Made by a program: the position numbers and the translations under genes. A DNA stretch of 64,000 bases from an uncultured Cohaesibacter sp. (GTDB lineage: Bacteria > Pseudomonadota > Alphaproteobacteria > Rhizobiales > Cohaesibacteraceae): contig NZ_OY761553.1 of assembly GCF_963664735.1 (NCBI RefSeq), positions 3,097,001 to 3,161,000 on the forward strand, in the 5' to 3' direction. The notes under the pieces were generated by a model. That model did no database searches. It saw only the letters and a list, made by a program, of their open reading frames with translations, and was not told the origin of the DNA. Numbering within the stretch: the first letter of the stretch is position 1; each line of letters starts with the position of its first letter. Shown here one piece after another: positions 33,988 through 42,904 of the stretch.

Positions 33988-35040
33988 ATGGAGTATTTTA
34001 TTATGAGAGTTATTTCCGGAGAAGATGCTTACGCTTCTTTCAAAAAAAATAAACGCTTTCGTTGGACACAGCATAAGCCAAGCCAGTTCAAAGGGATTTC
34101 CAGAACCAGGCAGCTTGTGATGCTCCCGCAAGTCAAACCAAAATTTCAACTGGTTGAAGGGGAAAAGATCTTCACCATAGGTTCCTGCTTCGCAAGGCAT
34201 GTGGAGCATGTTCTTGAACAGTACGGATATCAGTTCGAAACACGCAATCGCAACAATTTCGTTGAACCTGACGAATGTACTTCCCCTAACGGCTTTTTCA
34301 ATAAGTTTACAACAGCTTCTATGCTTAATGAAGTGCGCTGGGCGCTTTCTTCCGATGAGGCATTTCCAGAATCGGCCTTTGTAGAATCCACGAATGGTCG
34401 ATGGGAAGATGGCCAGCTACCAGCCAGTTTTGGCTCGCTTGAACGCGCAAAAGAGATCCGCGCAAGAGTGACCTCGGTTATGAAAAACATCACAAGCTCA
34501 CAGCTGCTTGTCCTGACCTTGGGACTGGTTGAATGTTGGTATGACGAGGAGAACGATCTTTATCTGAATGTTGCACCATCTGCCGGTGTCATTAAGAAAT
34601 ATCCGGGGCGCTTCCATGTTCATGTGCTCGATTACAAGAGCAATTTGGCATCACTCAATGAATTGTATGAGCGGGTGAAGGCGAGCAATCCGCAGACCAA
34701 ACTTCTGGTAACATTGTCTCCTGTTCCGCTTGGTGCCACTTTCACCGGCGACGACATCGTGGTTGCAAATAATTACTCCAAGTCAACTTTAAGATCTGTT
34801 GCGGCCGATTTTTGCGATGGCAAAGAAGACGTTGATTATTTTCCAAGTTTTGAGGCTGTAACAGAATCGGCGCCTAACGCAGCATGGATGGAAGATTGCA
34901 TTCATGTCCAATTGAACCTTGTTCAATGCGTTATCGGTCATTTTATCAAGCAATATGGCTATCCGGCTTTGTCGGAAAAAGTCGATATGGAAAAACTGCT
35001 TCAGACATTGGCAGACAGCCCATATGTCAAAGAAAGCTGA
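33988..35040 (+). CDS. GSCFA-domain protein (SGNH-like), copy 3
   Basis: The 350-residue protein has IFTIGSCFARHVEHVLEQYG near residue 65, then LLVLTLGLVECWYDEE, LVTLSPVPLGATF, VANNYSKSTLRSVAADF and VDYFPSFEAVTES, the same chain of motifs as its two relatives in this operon. Two in-frame ATGs (33988 and 34003) are possible starts; the second has GGAG 9 bases upstream. It is the last gene of the glycan plus block. The presence of three divergent copies suggests different acceptors or different positions are modified rather than redundancy. Confidence 0.82.
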   Translation: MEYFIMRVISGEDAYASFKKNKRFRWTQHKPSQFKGISRTRQLVMLPQVKPKFQLVEGEKIFTIGSCFARHVEHVLEQYGYQFETRNRNNFVEPDECTSPNGFFNKFTTASMLNEVRWALSSDEAFPESAFVESTNGRWEDGQLPASFGSLERAKEIRARVTSVMKNITSSQLLVLTLGLVECWYDEENDLYLNVAPSAGVIKKYPGRFHVHVLDYKSNLASLNELYERVKASNPQTKLLVTLSPVPLGATFTGDDIVVANNYSKSTLRSVAADFCDGKEDVDYFPSFEAVTESAPNAAWMEDCIHVQLNLVQCVIGHFIKQYGYPALSEKVDMEKLLQTLADSPYVKES

Positions 35041-35283
35041 GCTCGAACATTCTCTATATTGCATTAAATAGCAAAGTTTTCAGTCATTCACGGTCCAGAG
35101 GTTCGACACCTGATCGTGAATGGCAAGTTTGCAAGCTAAGAACGATGGAAGAAGAAAAATTTCAAGCTTGCTCTTGCGCCTTAGAACAGCATAGCGCCCG
35201 TTGAAATATAGTCGTGCGTTCACCTGCCGATTCCAAACAGCTTCATATTGACATTAAACTTTAGATGGAGAAAATGGCGCTTA
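35041..35283. other. Intergenic region between glycan block and riboswitch
   Basis: About 240 bases without a gene. Around 35085-35122 it holds nested inverted repeats (CATTCACG...CGTGAATG enclosing AGGT...ACCT) that could form a stem at the 3' end of the glycan transcript, but there is no T run. The promoter of the riboswitch transcript must lie here. Confidence 0.4.
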
Positions 35284-35465
35284 TCGGTTTCCTTATGGAA
35301 TGAAAAAGGGAATCCGGTGCACGTCGGGCTTTGGCCTGCCGTAACTCCGGAGCTGTCCCCGCAACTGTAAGTGAAGAGTAGTCCCCGTTATGCCACTGAA
35401 CCCAAGTCGGTTCGGGAAGGTGGAAGACTACAGTGACGCACGAGCCAGGAGACCTGCCGATAGTT
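35284..35465 (+). ncRNA. Cobalamin riboswitch
   Basis: The stretch carries all main conserved pieces of the B12-sensing RNA in order: CCGGTGC (35314), TCCGGAGCTGTCCCCGCAAC (35346-35365), GCCACTG...GGGAAGG (35392-35420) and the B12 box GAGCCAGGAGACCTGCC (35442-35458). Adenosylcobalamin binding usually lowers expression of the downstream gene. The next gene, 410 bases on, is an SLC13-type permease, so the riboswitch probably makes that permease sensitive to vitamin B12 supply. No clear terminator follows the aptamer, so control may be through ribosome access. Confidence 0.95.
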
Positions 35466-35871
35466 TGTTCAACCAACCCGGGCGGGGCGTCCTGGAAGAG
35501 GGTCACATGGCAGTTCTCTTAAATCCACTTGCCACCATGGCAAGCCAATATGATTGTTCCATACCCGCCTCCACCTGCCTTGCTGCATCAGGAGCACGGG
35601 ATTATGCTCAATTTCACCACCTCTCCCCCCAAATATCATCGCGAAAGATCGGCCTCTCGTCTGCGCGCCTCGGATGACCAACAGCTAGTCGTTGGTCCCA
35701 CTTCATCGCGGCAGATAGAGCCCCATCTGTAAAACAGATGCTTCACCTCTGTTTGCTTTGCAATCCGACCTTGGGACAGCCTCCATCCTTTGATGGGGTC
35801 GATATTGTGCGCTTTGCCGAACTGCGGCAAAGACCTGCTGTCCTGCACCTTCCTTCCAACGGAATTATTCT
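35466..35871 (+). other. Long structured leader between riboswitch and SLC13 gene
   Basis: Four hundred bases without a convincing gene, but with three compact perfect hairpins on the transcript strand: GACCAAC...GTTGGTC (35676-35697), CATCTGT-AAA-ACAGATG (35724-35740) and CTTTGCCG...CGGCAAAG (35812-35832). None has a T run. They may form part of the expression platform or a second control element. Confidence 0.4.
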
Positions 35872-37698
35872 ATGTCCTGGGAAATGATCTTTACCTTCAT
35901 CGTGCTTGGCGCTGCGGTGATCCTGTTTTTGGCCGACAAATTGCGCCTTGATCTTGTCGCCATTATCGTCATGCTCGCTCTTGGTCTGAGCGGCGTTCTT
36001 ACCCCTTCAGAGATGCTCTCCGGCTTCGGCTCAACTGTCGTTATCTTGATCGCTGGTCTATTCATTGTTGGCGAAGCCTTGGCACAGACTGGCATTTCAT
36101 ACGCCGTGGGTGACAAGATTGTTCAAATGGCCGGTGAAAAGGAATGGAAACTGATTGTCTTGTTGATGCTGGCCGTAGCCTCGCTCGCCTCGGTCATGAG
36201 CGTTACAGGGTCAGGAGCCATTTTCATCCCGATTGCCATTCGTCTAGCCAACCGCGCGTCTATCTCGCCATCCAGATTGCTCCTGCCCTTGGCTTATGGC
36301 GCACTCATTGGCGGCATGTTGACCCTCATTGGCACACCGCCAAACCTTGTTGCCAATGCCGAATTGCAGAAAGCTGGTATGGAGCCTTTCAACTTCTTTA
36401 TCTTTACGCCAATCGGTCTTCTCATGCTGACCATGGCCATCGTGCACATGCTTGTCTATGGGCGCTTTCTGCTACCGGCCAAGAGCTGCAACAACACAAT
36501 CACGACCAAGGGCCGCAGAACTCTTCAAAGCCTGCTCAAGACCTATGACATTGAAGACAAGATCGTGCGCTTGGTAATAACGCCCGGTTCCCGACTGATC
36601 GGCGAAACGGTGGTCAGCGCAAAACTGCGCCGAGAGGCGGGCTTGACCCTGTTTGCTCTGGAGAGAAGGGAGAACGATCACAACGCTATTTCGGTCGATA
36701 CTGAAACCATTTTCCAAGCAGGCGACATTCTTTTTGGCGTTGTAGACGCCCCCATGTCGGAAGAAAGTGCAGCCTCTCTCGGTGTCGAAATAACAAAGAT
36801 CGGGGAAGAGGATCACCATCTTTCTGCCCGCGAGTTGGGCATGGCCGATCTGGTTATCCCGCAGGAATCTAGTCTTGTTGGTCGCACCATTTCCGGCGCG
36901 GGCTTCCGCACAAAACATCGGCTGAGTGTCGTTGGAGCCATGCGGCAAGGCAAACCAATCCACGATAGCTTTGGCAATACAGAACTGGAATTCGGCGATC
37001 AGCTGCTCGTGGTTGGAGACTGGGAGTGCATTCGCAAACTGAGGGCCTATCGTGAGAATTTTCTTCTCCTGTCCTTCCCTGAGGAGATGGAAAACTACCT
37101 CCCAAGACGCAAGTTTGCTCCCCTTGCCCTTGGAATTCTCGCCATCATGCTGGCTCTTATCATTTTCCGCATCGTGCCAAGCGTAACAGCAGTGGTTCTG
37201 GCGGCAACCGCCATGGTCTGTGCGGGGTGCGTTTCACCGAAGCGCGCCTATGAGTCAATCAACTGGCCTAGTCTTGTGCTGATTGCCGGAATGATCCCGA
37301 TGGCAACTGCACTCGACAAAACTGGCGGTCTGGCGCTGCTCGTGGACAATATCGTGGCTTTGATCGGCGACAATTCACCCTACGTCATGTTGGTTGCCCT
37401 GTTCTTGCTCACGTCTATCTTCAGCCAGTTCACCTCCAACACGGCAACCGCCGTGCTGATTGCACCGGTCGCCTTTCAGGTTGCCGGTATCATGGGCGTT
37501 CGGCCTGAACCCATGCTCATGAGCGTTGCGATTGCTGCTTCAACGGCCTTTTGCACGCCGGTCGCCTCGCCCATCAATACGCTCGTCATGGGACCGGGCA
37601 ATTATCGCTTTATGGATTATGTCCGCATCGGCGTGCCGCTGCAGATTCTGTCCATTATCGTGGCGGCCCTCATTATTCCGGTTTTCCTGCCGTTTTGA
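35872..37698 (+). CDS. SLC13-family permease with two RCK_C (TrkA-C) domains
   Basis: The 608-residue protein has membrane segments at both ends (about residues 1-200 and 415-608) around a soluble middle (about 215-410) with two TrkA-C-like domains, for example VRLVITPGSRLIGETVVS and LVIPQESSLVGRTISG. This is the layout of SLC13/DASS-type carriers such as the citT/ArsB-like permeases. The membrane part has SVTGSGAIFIPIAIRLANR and NTATAVLIAPVAFQVAG, the SNT-like substrate loops. These carriers move anions such as dicarboxylates or sulfate, coupled to Na+. The B12 riboswitch upstream is unexpected. It may mean the protein imports a cobalt-related compound or a B12 precursor, or supports B12-dependent metabolism. 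Confidence 0.85.
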   Translation: MSWEMIFTFIVLGAAVILFLADKLRLDLVAIIVMLALGLSGVLTPSEMLSGFGSTVVILIAGLFIVGEALAQTGISYAVGDKIVQMAGEKEWKLIVLLMLAVASLASVMSVTGSGAIFIPIAIRLANRASISPSRLLLPLAYGALIGGMLTLIGTPPNLVANAELQKAGMEPFNFFIFTPIGLLMLTMAIVHMLVYGRFLLPAKSCNNTITTKGRRTLQSLLKTYDIEDKIVRLVITPGSRLIGETVVSAKLRREAGLTLFALERRENDHNAISVDTETIFQAGDILFGVVDAPMSEESAASLGVEITKIGEEDHHLSARELGMADLVIPQESSLVGRTISGAGFRTKHRLSVVGAMRQGKPIHDSFGNTELEFGDQLLVVGDWECIRKLRAYRENFLLLSFPEEMENYLPRRKFAPLALGILAIMLALIIFRIVPSVTAVVLAATAMVCAGCVSPKRAYESINWPSLVLIAGMIPMATALDKTGGLALLVDNIVALIGDNSPYVMLVALFLLTSIFSQFTSNTATAVLIAPVAFQVAGIMGVRPEPMLMSVAIAASTAFCTPVASPINTLVMGPGNYRFMDYVRIGVPLQILSIIVAALIIPVFLPF

Positions 37699-37720
37699 TA
37701 CCGCAATAAAAAGGTGCAGA

Positions 37721-37750
37721 AAGGCCGGTTTTCAGAAACCGGCCTTTTTT
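37721..37750 (+). terminator. Intrinsic terminator after the SLC13 permease gene
   Basis: An 11-bp stem (AAGGCCGGTTT / AAACCGGCCTT) with a short TCAG loop is followed by a run of Ts. It ends the riboswitch-controlled transcript before the sit operon. Confidence 0.9.
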
Positions 37751-37886
37751 ATACTCGCAACAATGGCGATGCAGGCCTCCTCCAATTTTGAAGCCAAGGC
37801 TACATTTCCCGTATTTTCCCCAATTTTCTATCTATACGGAGCCTTATAGACTTGCAAATATCAAAGATATAGCGCCTACTTGCTAT

Positions 37887-37901
37887 TGCAAGTCATTTGC
37901 A
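37887..37901 (+). promoter_or_regulatory. Mur/Fur-like operator dyad upstream of sitABCD
   Basis: TGCAA-N5-TTGCA is an exact inverted repeat 36 bases before the sitA start codon. Alphaproteobacterial manganese regulators of the Fur family (Mur) bind TGCAA/TTGCA-type dyads upstream of sit operons, which fits well here. A further partial copy (TTGCAAATA) lies near 37852. Confidence 0.55.
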
Positions 37902-37936
37902 TTTAGAAATTATGCCTATCAGGCAGGAGCCCTGCA

Positions 37937-38863
37937 ATGCCCTTTTCAAGGAACTACTTCAAAGCAGCGATCTTATCTTCCCTCTATGCCGCTTTGCTAA
38001 GTGCCGGGACGCTGTCTGCCGTGAGTGCCGCTGAAAAAATGAAAGTGGTGACCACCTTCACTGTGCTGGCGGATATGGCCGCTAATGTTGCGGGTGACGC
38101 TGCAGACGTTGTTTCCATCACCAAGCCGGGAGCCGAAATTCATGGGTATGAACCGACCCCACAAGACATCGTGCGGGCGCATAATGCGGATCTTATTCTC
38201 TGGAATGGCCTTAATCTGGAACGATGGTTCGAGCAATTTGTAAAGCAGCTGGGAGACGTGCCCTCAGCAACCTTGACGAAAGGTATAGAGCCGATTTCGA
38301 TTGCAGAAGGCGAGTATGAGGGTAAACCGAACCCTCACGCCTGGATGGGCCTCGACAATGCTCTCATCTATATCGACAATATTCTTGCGGCATTCGTTGA
38401 ACATGACCCAGACAATGCGTCGATTTATGCCCGTAACGCAGCAGCTTACAAAGATCAATTGCGCAGCACGCTAGAGCCTTTACGAGATGTGGTCTCCAAG
38501 ATCCCTGAAGACAAACGATGGCTTGTGACCTGCGAAGGTGCGTTTAGTTATCTGGCTCGCGACTTCCACATGAAAGAGCTTTATCTCTGGCCAATAAATG
38601 CCGATCAGGTCGGCACCCCAAAGCAGGTCAAGAAAGTGATTGATGGCGTCAAGGATCACAACATTCCGGTCGTCTTTTGTGAAAGCACTGTCAATACCTC
38701 TCCGGCCAAGCAGGTGGCGCACGAGACCGGCAGTCACTATGGCGGTGAGCTTTACGTCGATTCCTTGAGCAAGAAGGGCGGCCCTGTACCAACCTATCTT
38801 GATCTACTCCGCGTCACATCGAGCACCGTGGCCAACGGGCTGACCGCTCAAACATCGAAGTGA
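37937..38863 (+). CDS. sitA: Periplasmic manganese/iron-binding protein SitA
   Basis: The 308-residue protein starts with a signal peptide (about residues 1-30, ending near SAVSAAEK). It is a cluster A-I metal-binding protein. The four usual ligands can be seen: His in [14 protein letters not shown], His in [13 protein letters not shown], Glu in [15 protein letters not shown] and Asp in [14 protein letters not shown]. The string [16 protein letters not shown] is typical of SitA/MntC relatives rather than ZnuA, because there is no His-rich loop. It delivers Mn2+ (or Fe2+) to the SitBCD transporter encoded immediately downstream. The genes overlap or abut. A Mur-like dyad lies upstream. Confidence 0.9.
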   Translation: MPFSRNYFKAAILSSLYAALLSAGTLSAVSAAEKMKVVTTFTVLADMAANVAGDAADVVSITKPGAEIHGYEPTPQDIVRAHNADLILWNGLNLERWFEQFVKQLGDVPSATLTKGIEPISIAEGEYEGKPNPHAWMGLDNALIYIDNILAAFVEHDPDNASIYARNAAAYKDQLRSTLEPLRDVVSKIPEDKRWLVTCEGAFSYLARDFHMKELYLWPINADQVGTPKQVKKVIDGVKDHNIPVVFCESTVNTSPAKQVAHETGSHYGGELYVDSLSKKGGPVPTYLDLLRVTSSTVANGLTAQTSK

Positions 38864-39819
38864 TGTTCCCCATCACCCCTGCCCTCCCTTTAGGTCACAC
38901 AATAAGAAAGCGCCAAGCCAGCATGATGATCCAAAAGCCGCACCGACACCGCAATCATTTGGACGATCAGTCCGAGGGCATTCGGGCTCGCGGCGTGACG
39001 GTTACATACCGCAATGGTCACACAGCGCTGCATGATGCATCCTTCGAAACGCCGAAAGGCACGATCACCGCTTTGGTTGGTGTGAACGGCTCAGGCAAAT
39101 CAACGCTTTTCAAGGCCATCATGGGCTTTGTGCCCGTGGCCACCGGGGAGATTTCCCTTTGGGGCCTGAGCGTCAAACAGGCGCTCAAGCGCAACCTCGT
39201 TGCTTATGTGCCCCAAGCCGAGGAAGTGGATTGGGCCTTCCCCGTGCTGGTGGAAGATGTGGTCATGATGGGGCGATATGGGCATATGGGCTTTCTGCGC
39301 CGTCCCCAAAAGGCCGATCATGACGCCGTGAATGCCGCGCTAGATCGAGTCAATATGCAGGATTTTCGCAAGCGGCAGATCGGGGAGCTTTCAGGCGGTC
39401 AGCGCAAACGGGTGTTTCTGGCTAGGGCTCTCGCCCAGAATGGAATGGTCATATTGCTAGACGAGCCCTTCACCGGCGTTGATGTCAAAACCGAAGACCA
39501 GATCATCGCTCTTCTGCGCGAACTGCGCGAGGAAGGAAGGGTGATGCTGGTCTCTACCCATAACCTCGGGTCTGTGCCTGAATTCTGCGACCGGACCGTG
39601 CTGGTCAAGGGCACGGTGCTGGGCTATGGGCCAACCGCAACCACGTTCACCCGCACGAACCTGGAACAAGCCTTTGGTGGCGTGCTGCGACATTTCACGT
39701 TGGGTGGCCAAAACTTGCATGAGGATAAAGACGGGCGAGAGGTTACCATTCTTTCTGATGACGAACGACCCTTTGTGCAATATGGACAGAAGACAATGAT
39801 AAGTGAGGAAGAGCAATGA
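38863..39819 (+). CDS. sitB: Manganese/iron ABC transporter ATP-binding protein SitB
   Basis: The protein is 318 residues if it starts at ATG 38863, which overlaps the sitA stop by one base (TGATG); an ATG at 38923 or 38926 would also leave the core intact. Motifs: Walker [15 protein letters not shown]-loop [12 protein letters not shown], signature [17 protein letters not shown], Walker [14 protein letters not shown] and the H-loop [10 protein letters not shown]. The family-specific [20 protein letters not shown] is typical of SitB. It powers uptake of manganese or ferrous iron together with the two permeases. It overlaps sitC by four bases. Confidence 0.93.
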   Translation: MFPITPALPLGHTIRKRQASMMIQKPHRHRNHLDDQSEGIRARGVTVTYRNGHTALHDASFETPKGTITALVGVNGSGKSTLFKAIMGFVPVATGEISLWGLSVKQALKRNLVAYVPQAEEVDWAFPVLVEDVVMMGRYGHMGFLRRPQKADHDAVNAALDRVNMQDFRKRQIGELSGGQRKRVFLARALAQNGMVILLDEPFTGVDVKTEDQIIALLRELREEGRVMLVSTHNLGSVPEFCDRTVLVKGTVLGYGPTATTFTRTNLEQAFGGVLRHFTLGGQNLHEDKDGREVTILSDDERPFVQYGQKTMISEEEQ

Positions 39820-40706
39820 TTGCGATCCTTCTGGAGCCCTTTGGCTACGCTTACATGACAAACGCCATGTGGGTTTCAGCCCTTGTGGGGTGCGTCTGTG
39901 CCTTCCTGTCCGCCTTTCTCATGCTCAAGGGCTGGTCGCTGATCGGGGATGCCTTGTCCCACTCCGTTGTGCCCGGCGTGGCGGGCGCTTATATGCTTGG
40001 TCTGCCCTTCGCGCTTGGAGCCTTCATCGCCGGAGGGCTTGCCGCAGGCAGCATGCTCTTTCTCTCCGAACGATCGGGCCTCAAGATCGATGTGATCATC
40101 GGCCTGATTTTCACGTCCTTCTTCGGGCTTGGCCTGTTCATGGTATCCATCAACCCGATGACCATCAGCATCCAGACCATCACCATGGGCAACATTCTTG
40201 CCATCACGCCGGAAGATACCCTGCAGCTTGCGCTCATCGGCATCATCTCGCTGATCATTCTGACGGCCAAATGGAAAGACTTGATGGTCACCTTCTTTGA
40301 TGAAAGCCACGCACGTACCATCGGTCTCAATCCGTCATTGCTCAAGGCGATCTTCTTTGTGCTGCTCTCTGCTTCGGTGGTGGCGGCAATGCAGACGGTT
40401 GGGGCTTTTCTCGTAATCGCCATGGTCGTCACCCCCGGTGCAACGGCCTATCTTTTCTGTGATCGCTTCGAACGGCTCATCATCACCGCAATCGTGATCG
40501 GAGCGCTTACCGGCTTCTTTGGCGCCTATATCAGTTATTTTCTGGATGGTGCGACGGGAGGGGTGATCGTCACTTTGCAAACGTTGCTTTTTCTAATGGC
40601 GTTCGTTTTCGCCCCAAAACATGGACTGCTCGCCGCCCGCAGAAAAGCTCGACTGGCACTCGCCAAGCACCCAAAACAGCTAGCTCCTAAGCAGAAGGAA
40701 GCATGA
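39816..40706 (+). CDS. sitC: Manganese/iron ABC transporter permease SitC
   Basis: The 296-residue protein has about eight hydrophobic segments and belongs to the ABC-3 permease family. [20 protein letters not shown] near residue 45 and [19 protein letters not shown] near residue 195 are the usual family motifs. The ATG overlaps the sitB stop (ATGA). The two permeases SitC and SitD pair in the inner membrane to form the metal channel. The basic C-terminal tail ([14 protein letters not shown]) is probably cytoplasmic. Confidence 0.93.
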   Translation: MIAILLEPFGYAYMTNAMWVSALVGCVCAFLSAFLMLKGWSLIGDALSHSVVPGVAGAYMLGLPFALGAFIAGGLAAGSMLFLSERSGLKIDVIIGLIFTSFFGLGLFMVSINPMTISIQTITMGNILAITPEDTLQLALIGIISLIILTAKWKDLMVTFFDESHARTIGLNPSLLKAIFFVLLSASVVAAMQTVGAFLVIAMVVTPGATAYLFCDRFERLIITAIVIGALTGFFGAYISYFLDGATGGVIVTLQTLLFLMAFVFAPKHGLLAARRKARLALAKHPKQLAPKQKEA

Positions 40707-40707
40707 C

Positions 40708-41565
40708 ATGAGCCTTGAAACATTGCTCCTGCCTTTCCAGTTTGGTTTCATGCAGAACGCCTTTCTCATTGCGCTGATTGTCTCCGTGCCGGCAGCTCTT
40801 CTGTCTTGCTTTCTTGTCTTGAAAGGCTGGGCGTTGATGGGCGATGCTGTCAGCCATGCGATTTTGCCCGGCATCGTTCTGGCCTATATTTTCAGCTTTC
40901 CGCTCCTATTGGGAGCCTTTGGCGCAGGGATGGTCTGTGCGCTTTCTACCGGATATCTTTCCTCAAACAGCCGCATCAAGCAGGACACCGTCATGGGTGT
41001 CGTCTTTTCCGGCATGTTTGCAATCGGCATTGTTCTTTATGTTTCGATCCATAGCAATGTGCATCTGGATCACATTCTTTTCGGCAACATGTTGGGCGTG
41101 GACCAAAGCGATCTTCTCAACGCTGGCGTTATTTCTCTCATTGTTGCTGCCAGTTTGCTCGTCAAATGGAAGGACCTACTGTTGCATAGCTTCGATCCGG
41201 CTCAGGCGCGTGTCTCCGGCCTGCCGGTCAATCTGTTGCATTATGGCTTGCTGACGCTCCTCTCGCTCACCATTGTGGCAACACTCTCGGCTGCCGGGCT
41301 GATCCTGGCCGTTGGCCTGCTCATAGCTCCGGGAGCCATTGCCTTTTTGTTGGTACGCAAATTCAGCACAATGCTCCTGGTCGCTGTTGCTGTTTGCATG
41401 AGCGCGATGCTTGTTGGCACTTATCTGAGCTTCTTCCTTGATAGCGCCCCGGCTCCAACCATTATCCTGATTTTGACAGCGCTGTTTCTCGTGGCCTTCA
41501 TCCGCAAGATTATCATCATCAAAACCAACTCGGTACAAACCGCTTCAGTTGCGTCTAATTTGTAG
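40708..41565 (+). CDS. sitD: Manganese/iron ABC transporter permease SitD
   Basis: The 285-residue protein is a second ABC-3 permease, paralogous to SitC: WALMGDAVSHAILPGIVLAY and SAAGLILAVGLLIAPGAIAFL line up with the SitC motifs. About eight membrane segments are visible. The start ATG lies one base after the sitC stop, so translation is coupled. It closes the sit operon; no intrinsic terminator for it is obvious before the hairpin at 41805. Confidence 0.93.
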   Translation: MSLETLLLPFQFGFMQNAFLIALIVSVPAALLSCFLVLKGWALMGDAVSHAILPGIVLAYIFSFPLLLGAFGAGMVCALSTGYLSSNSRIKQDTVMGVVFSGMFAIGIVLYVSIHSNVHLDHILFGNMLGVDQSDLLNAGVISLIVAASLLVKWKDLLLHSFDPAQARVSGLPVNLLHYGLLTLLSLTIVATLSAAGLILAVGLLIAPGAIAFLLVRKFSTMLLVAVAVCMSAMLVGTYLSFFLDSAPAPTIILILTALFLVAFIRKIIIIKTNSVQTASVASNL

Positions 41566-41866
41566 CAAGCAGCGCTGAACGATCAAATTTGCATAGAAAA
41601 GTCAAACGAAAGCTGTGGCAACCCTCGTTGACCGGACGACGTTGCAACACGAGTGAAATGGGTACAATTCATCAGCGGTTTGATCAAGCGCGGAAAAGGA
41701 ACCTTCCATTTCAGGGTGAGGAGCCGGAAAATTCGGTGTTGCAGAGCGACAGAGATCGATTGTCATGAGGATTATCACGGGGATTGCCCTGAAGATGCCA
41801 AATAAAAAGCTGGTCACAAAGAACCAGCTTTTGCTCAATATTTATAATCTATAGCTCTATGAGAAA
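41566..41866. other. Intergenic region between convergent sitD and choV
   Basis: Three hundred bases between two convergent units. A short minus-strand frame (41602-41838) has no family resemblance and no ribosome site. The only element recognised is the hairpin listed next. Confidence 0.5.
41804..41832 (-). terminator. Intrinsic terminator after choV (bidirectional)
   Basis: 10-bp arms AAAAGCTGGT and ACCAGCTTTT enclose an 8-base loop. On the minus strand the stem is followed by a T run (TTTTTATT), so it ends the choXWV transcript. It may also stop sitD transcription in the other direction. Confidence 0.8.
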
Positions 41867-42904
41867 TCAGCTGTCGTCACCCAAATGTCCCGAGAGAAAC
41901 TTAAGGACTTTCTTGGCTGTCAATTCTCCGATGACCTCTCCATTGCGAACGACACCCAAAGGTTTGTCATTTTCCGCCAGGATATCCAGCATATCGGCCA
42001 GAAGCGTTGACGCCGATACCGTGTGATCGTAAGACGAAGCTTTCGGTTTCATCATTGCGTCAACGGCTCGAAGCACTCCAAGAGGATTCATGTGAGCGAC
42101 AAAGTCAGAGACATAATCATCGGCAGGCTTTGAGAAGATATTCTGTGGCGTACCGATCTGACTGATATGCCCTCCTTCCATGATTGCAATACGGTTACCG
42201 AGTTTGAAGGCCTCATCCAGATCATGACTAACAAACAAAATGGTCCGCTTGAGCTTATGCTGAAGATCAAGTAGCTCATCCTGCAACTTGGTGCGTATTA
42301 GAGGATCAAGCGCGGAGAATGGCTCATCCATCAACAAAATGGGAGCATCTGTAGCAAAGGCACGCGCCAGGCCTACCCTCTGCTGCATGCCGCCAGACAG
42401 CTCGCTGACTTTGTTGTCCGCCCAGTCTTCGAGCCCCACCATGGCCAATTGTTCGAGTGCTTTTTCGCGCCGTTGTTTTTTGGGAATGCCCGACAGCTCG
42501 AGACCCAGACCAACATTCTGAACAACCGTGCGCCACGGCAGGAGGCCAAATTGCTGGAAGACCATAGCAACACGTTGACTGCGGATAAAGCGGAGGTCGG
42601 AGCCTGATGCTTCGGTTATGTCAATCATCCGATCCCCGGTATTGACACGCACAGCACCTCGCACAACCGGATTGAGGCCGTTCACGGCACGCAACAAAGT
42701 GGATTTGCCGGACCCGGAAAGCCCCATCAGAACGAAAATCTCGCCTTCCTTGACCTCGAAGGAACAGTCATGAACACCCATGACCTGATCCGTCTGCTCC
42801 TGAATAGCAGATCGATCCAACCCCTGATCCATCAAGGGCAATGCTGTCTCTGGCTTGTTGCCAAACACAATCGATACTTTTTCAAATTTGATGGCGGCCG
42901 TCAC
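41867..42904 (-). CDS. choV: Choline/quaternary amine ABC transporter ATP-binding protein ChoV
   Basis: The 345-residue protein is a ProV/OpuAA-type ATPase: Walker A LMGLSGSGKSTLL, signature LSGGMQQRVGLARAFA, Walker B ILLMDEPFSALDP and H-loop LFVSHDLDEAF. The long N-terminal leader (about 55 residues before Walker A) and a C-terminal CBS-like extension (about 275-345, ending KVLKFLSGHLGDDS) are typical. The family couples ATP to uptake of choline or betaines. It overlaps the choW gene by four bases and is the last of the operon; a terminator follows. The adjacent betIBA genes make choline the best substrate guess. Confidence 0.93.
   Translation of the reverse strand: MTAAIKFEKVSIVFGNKPETALPLMDQGLDRSAIQEQTDQVMGVHDCSFEVKEGEIFVLMGLSGSGKSTLLRAVNGLNPVVRGAVRVNTGDRMIDITEASGSDLRFIRSQRVAMVFQQFGLLPWRTVVQNVGLGLELSGIPKKQRREKALEQLAMVGLEDWADNKVSELSGGMQQRVGLARAFATDAPILLMDEPFSALDPLIRTKLQDELLDLQHKLKRTILFVSHDLDEAFKLGNRIAIMEGGHISQIGTPQNIFSKPADDYVSDFVAHMNPLGVLRAVDAMMKPKASSYDHTVSASTLLADMLDILAENDKPLGVVRNGEVIGELTAKKVLKFLSGHLGDDS

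Noticed and set aside
35085-35122. Nested inverted repeats after the last GSCFA gene as a terminator or small RNA
   Set aside because: No T run and an interrupted stem. I could not support an RNA gene, only a possible 3'-end fold.
41602-41838. A 78-residue minus-strand frame between sitD and choV
   Set aside because: It crosses the terminator hairpin and shows no motif; regarded as non-coding.
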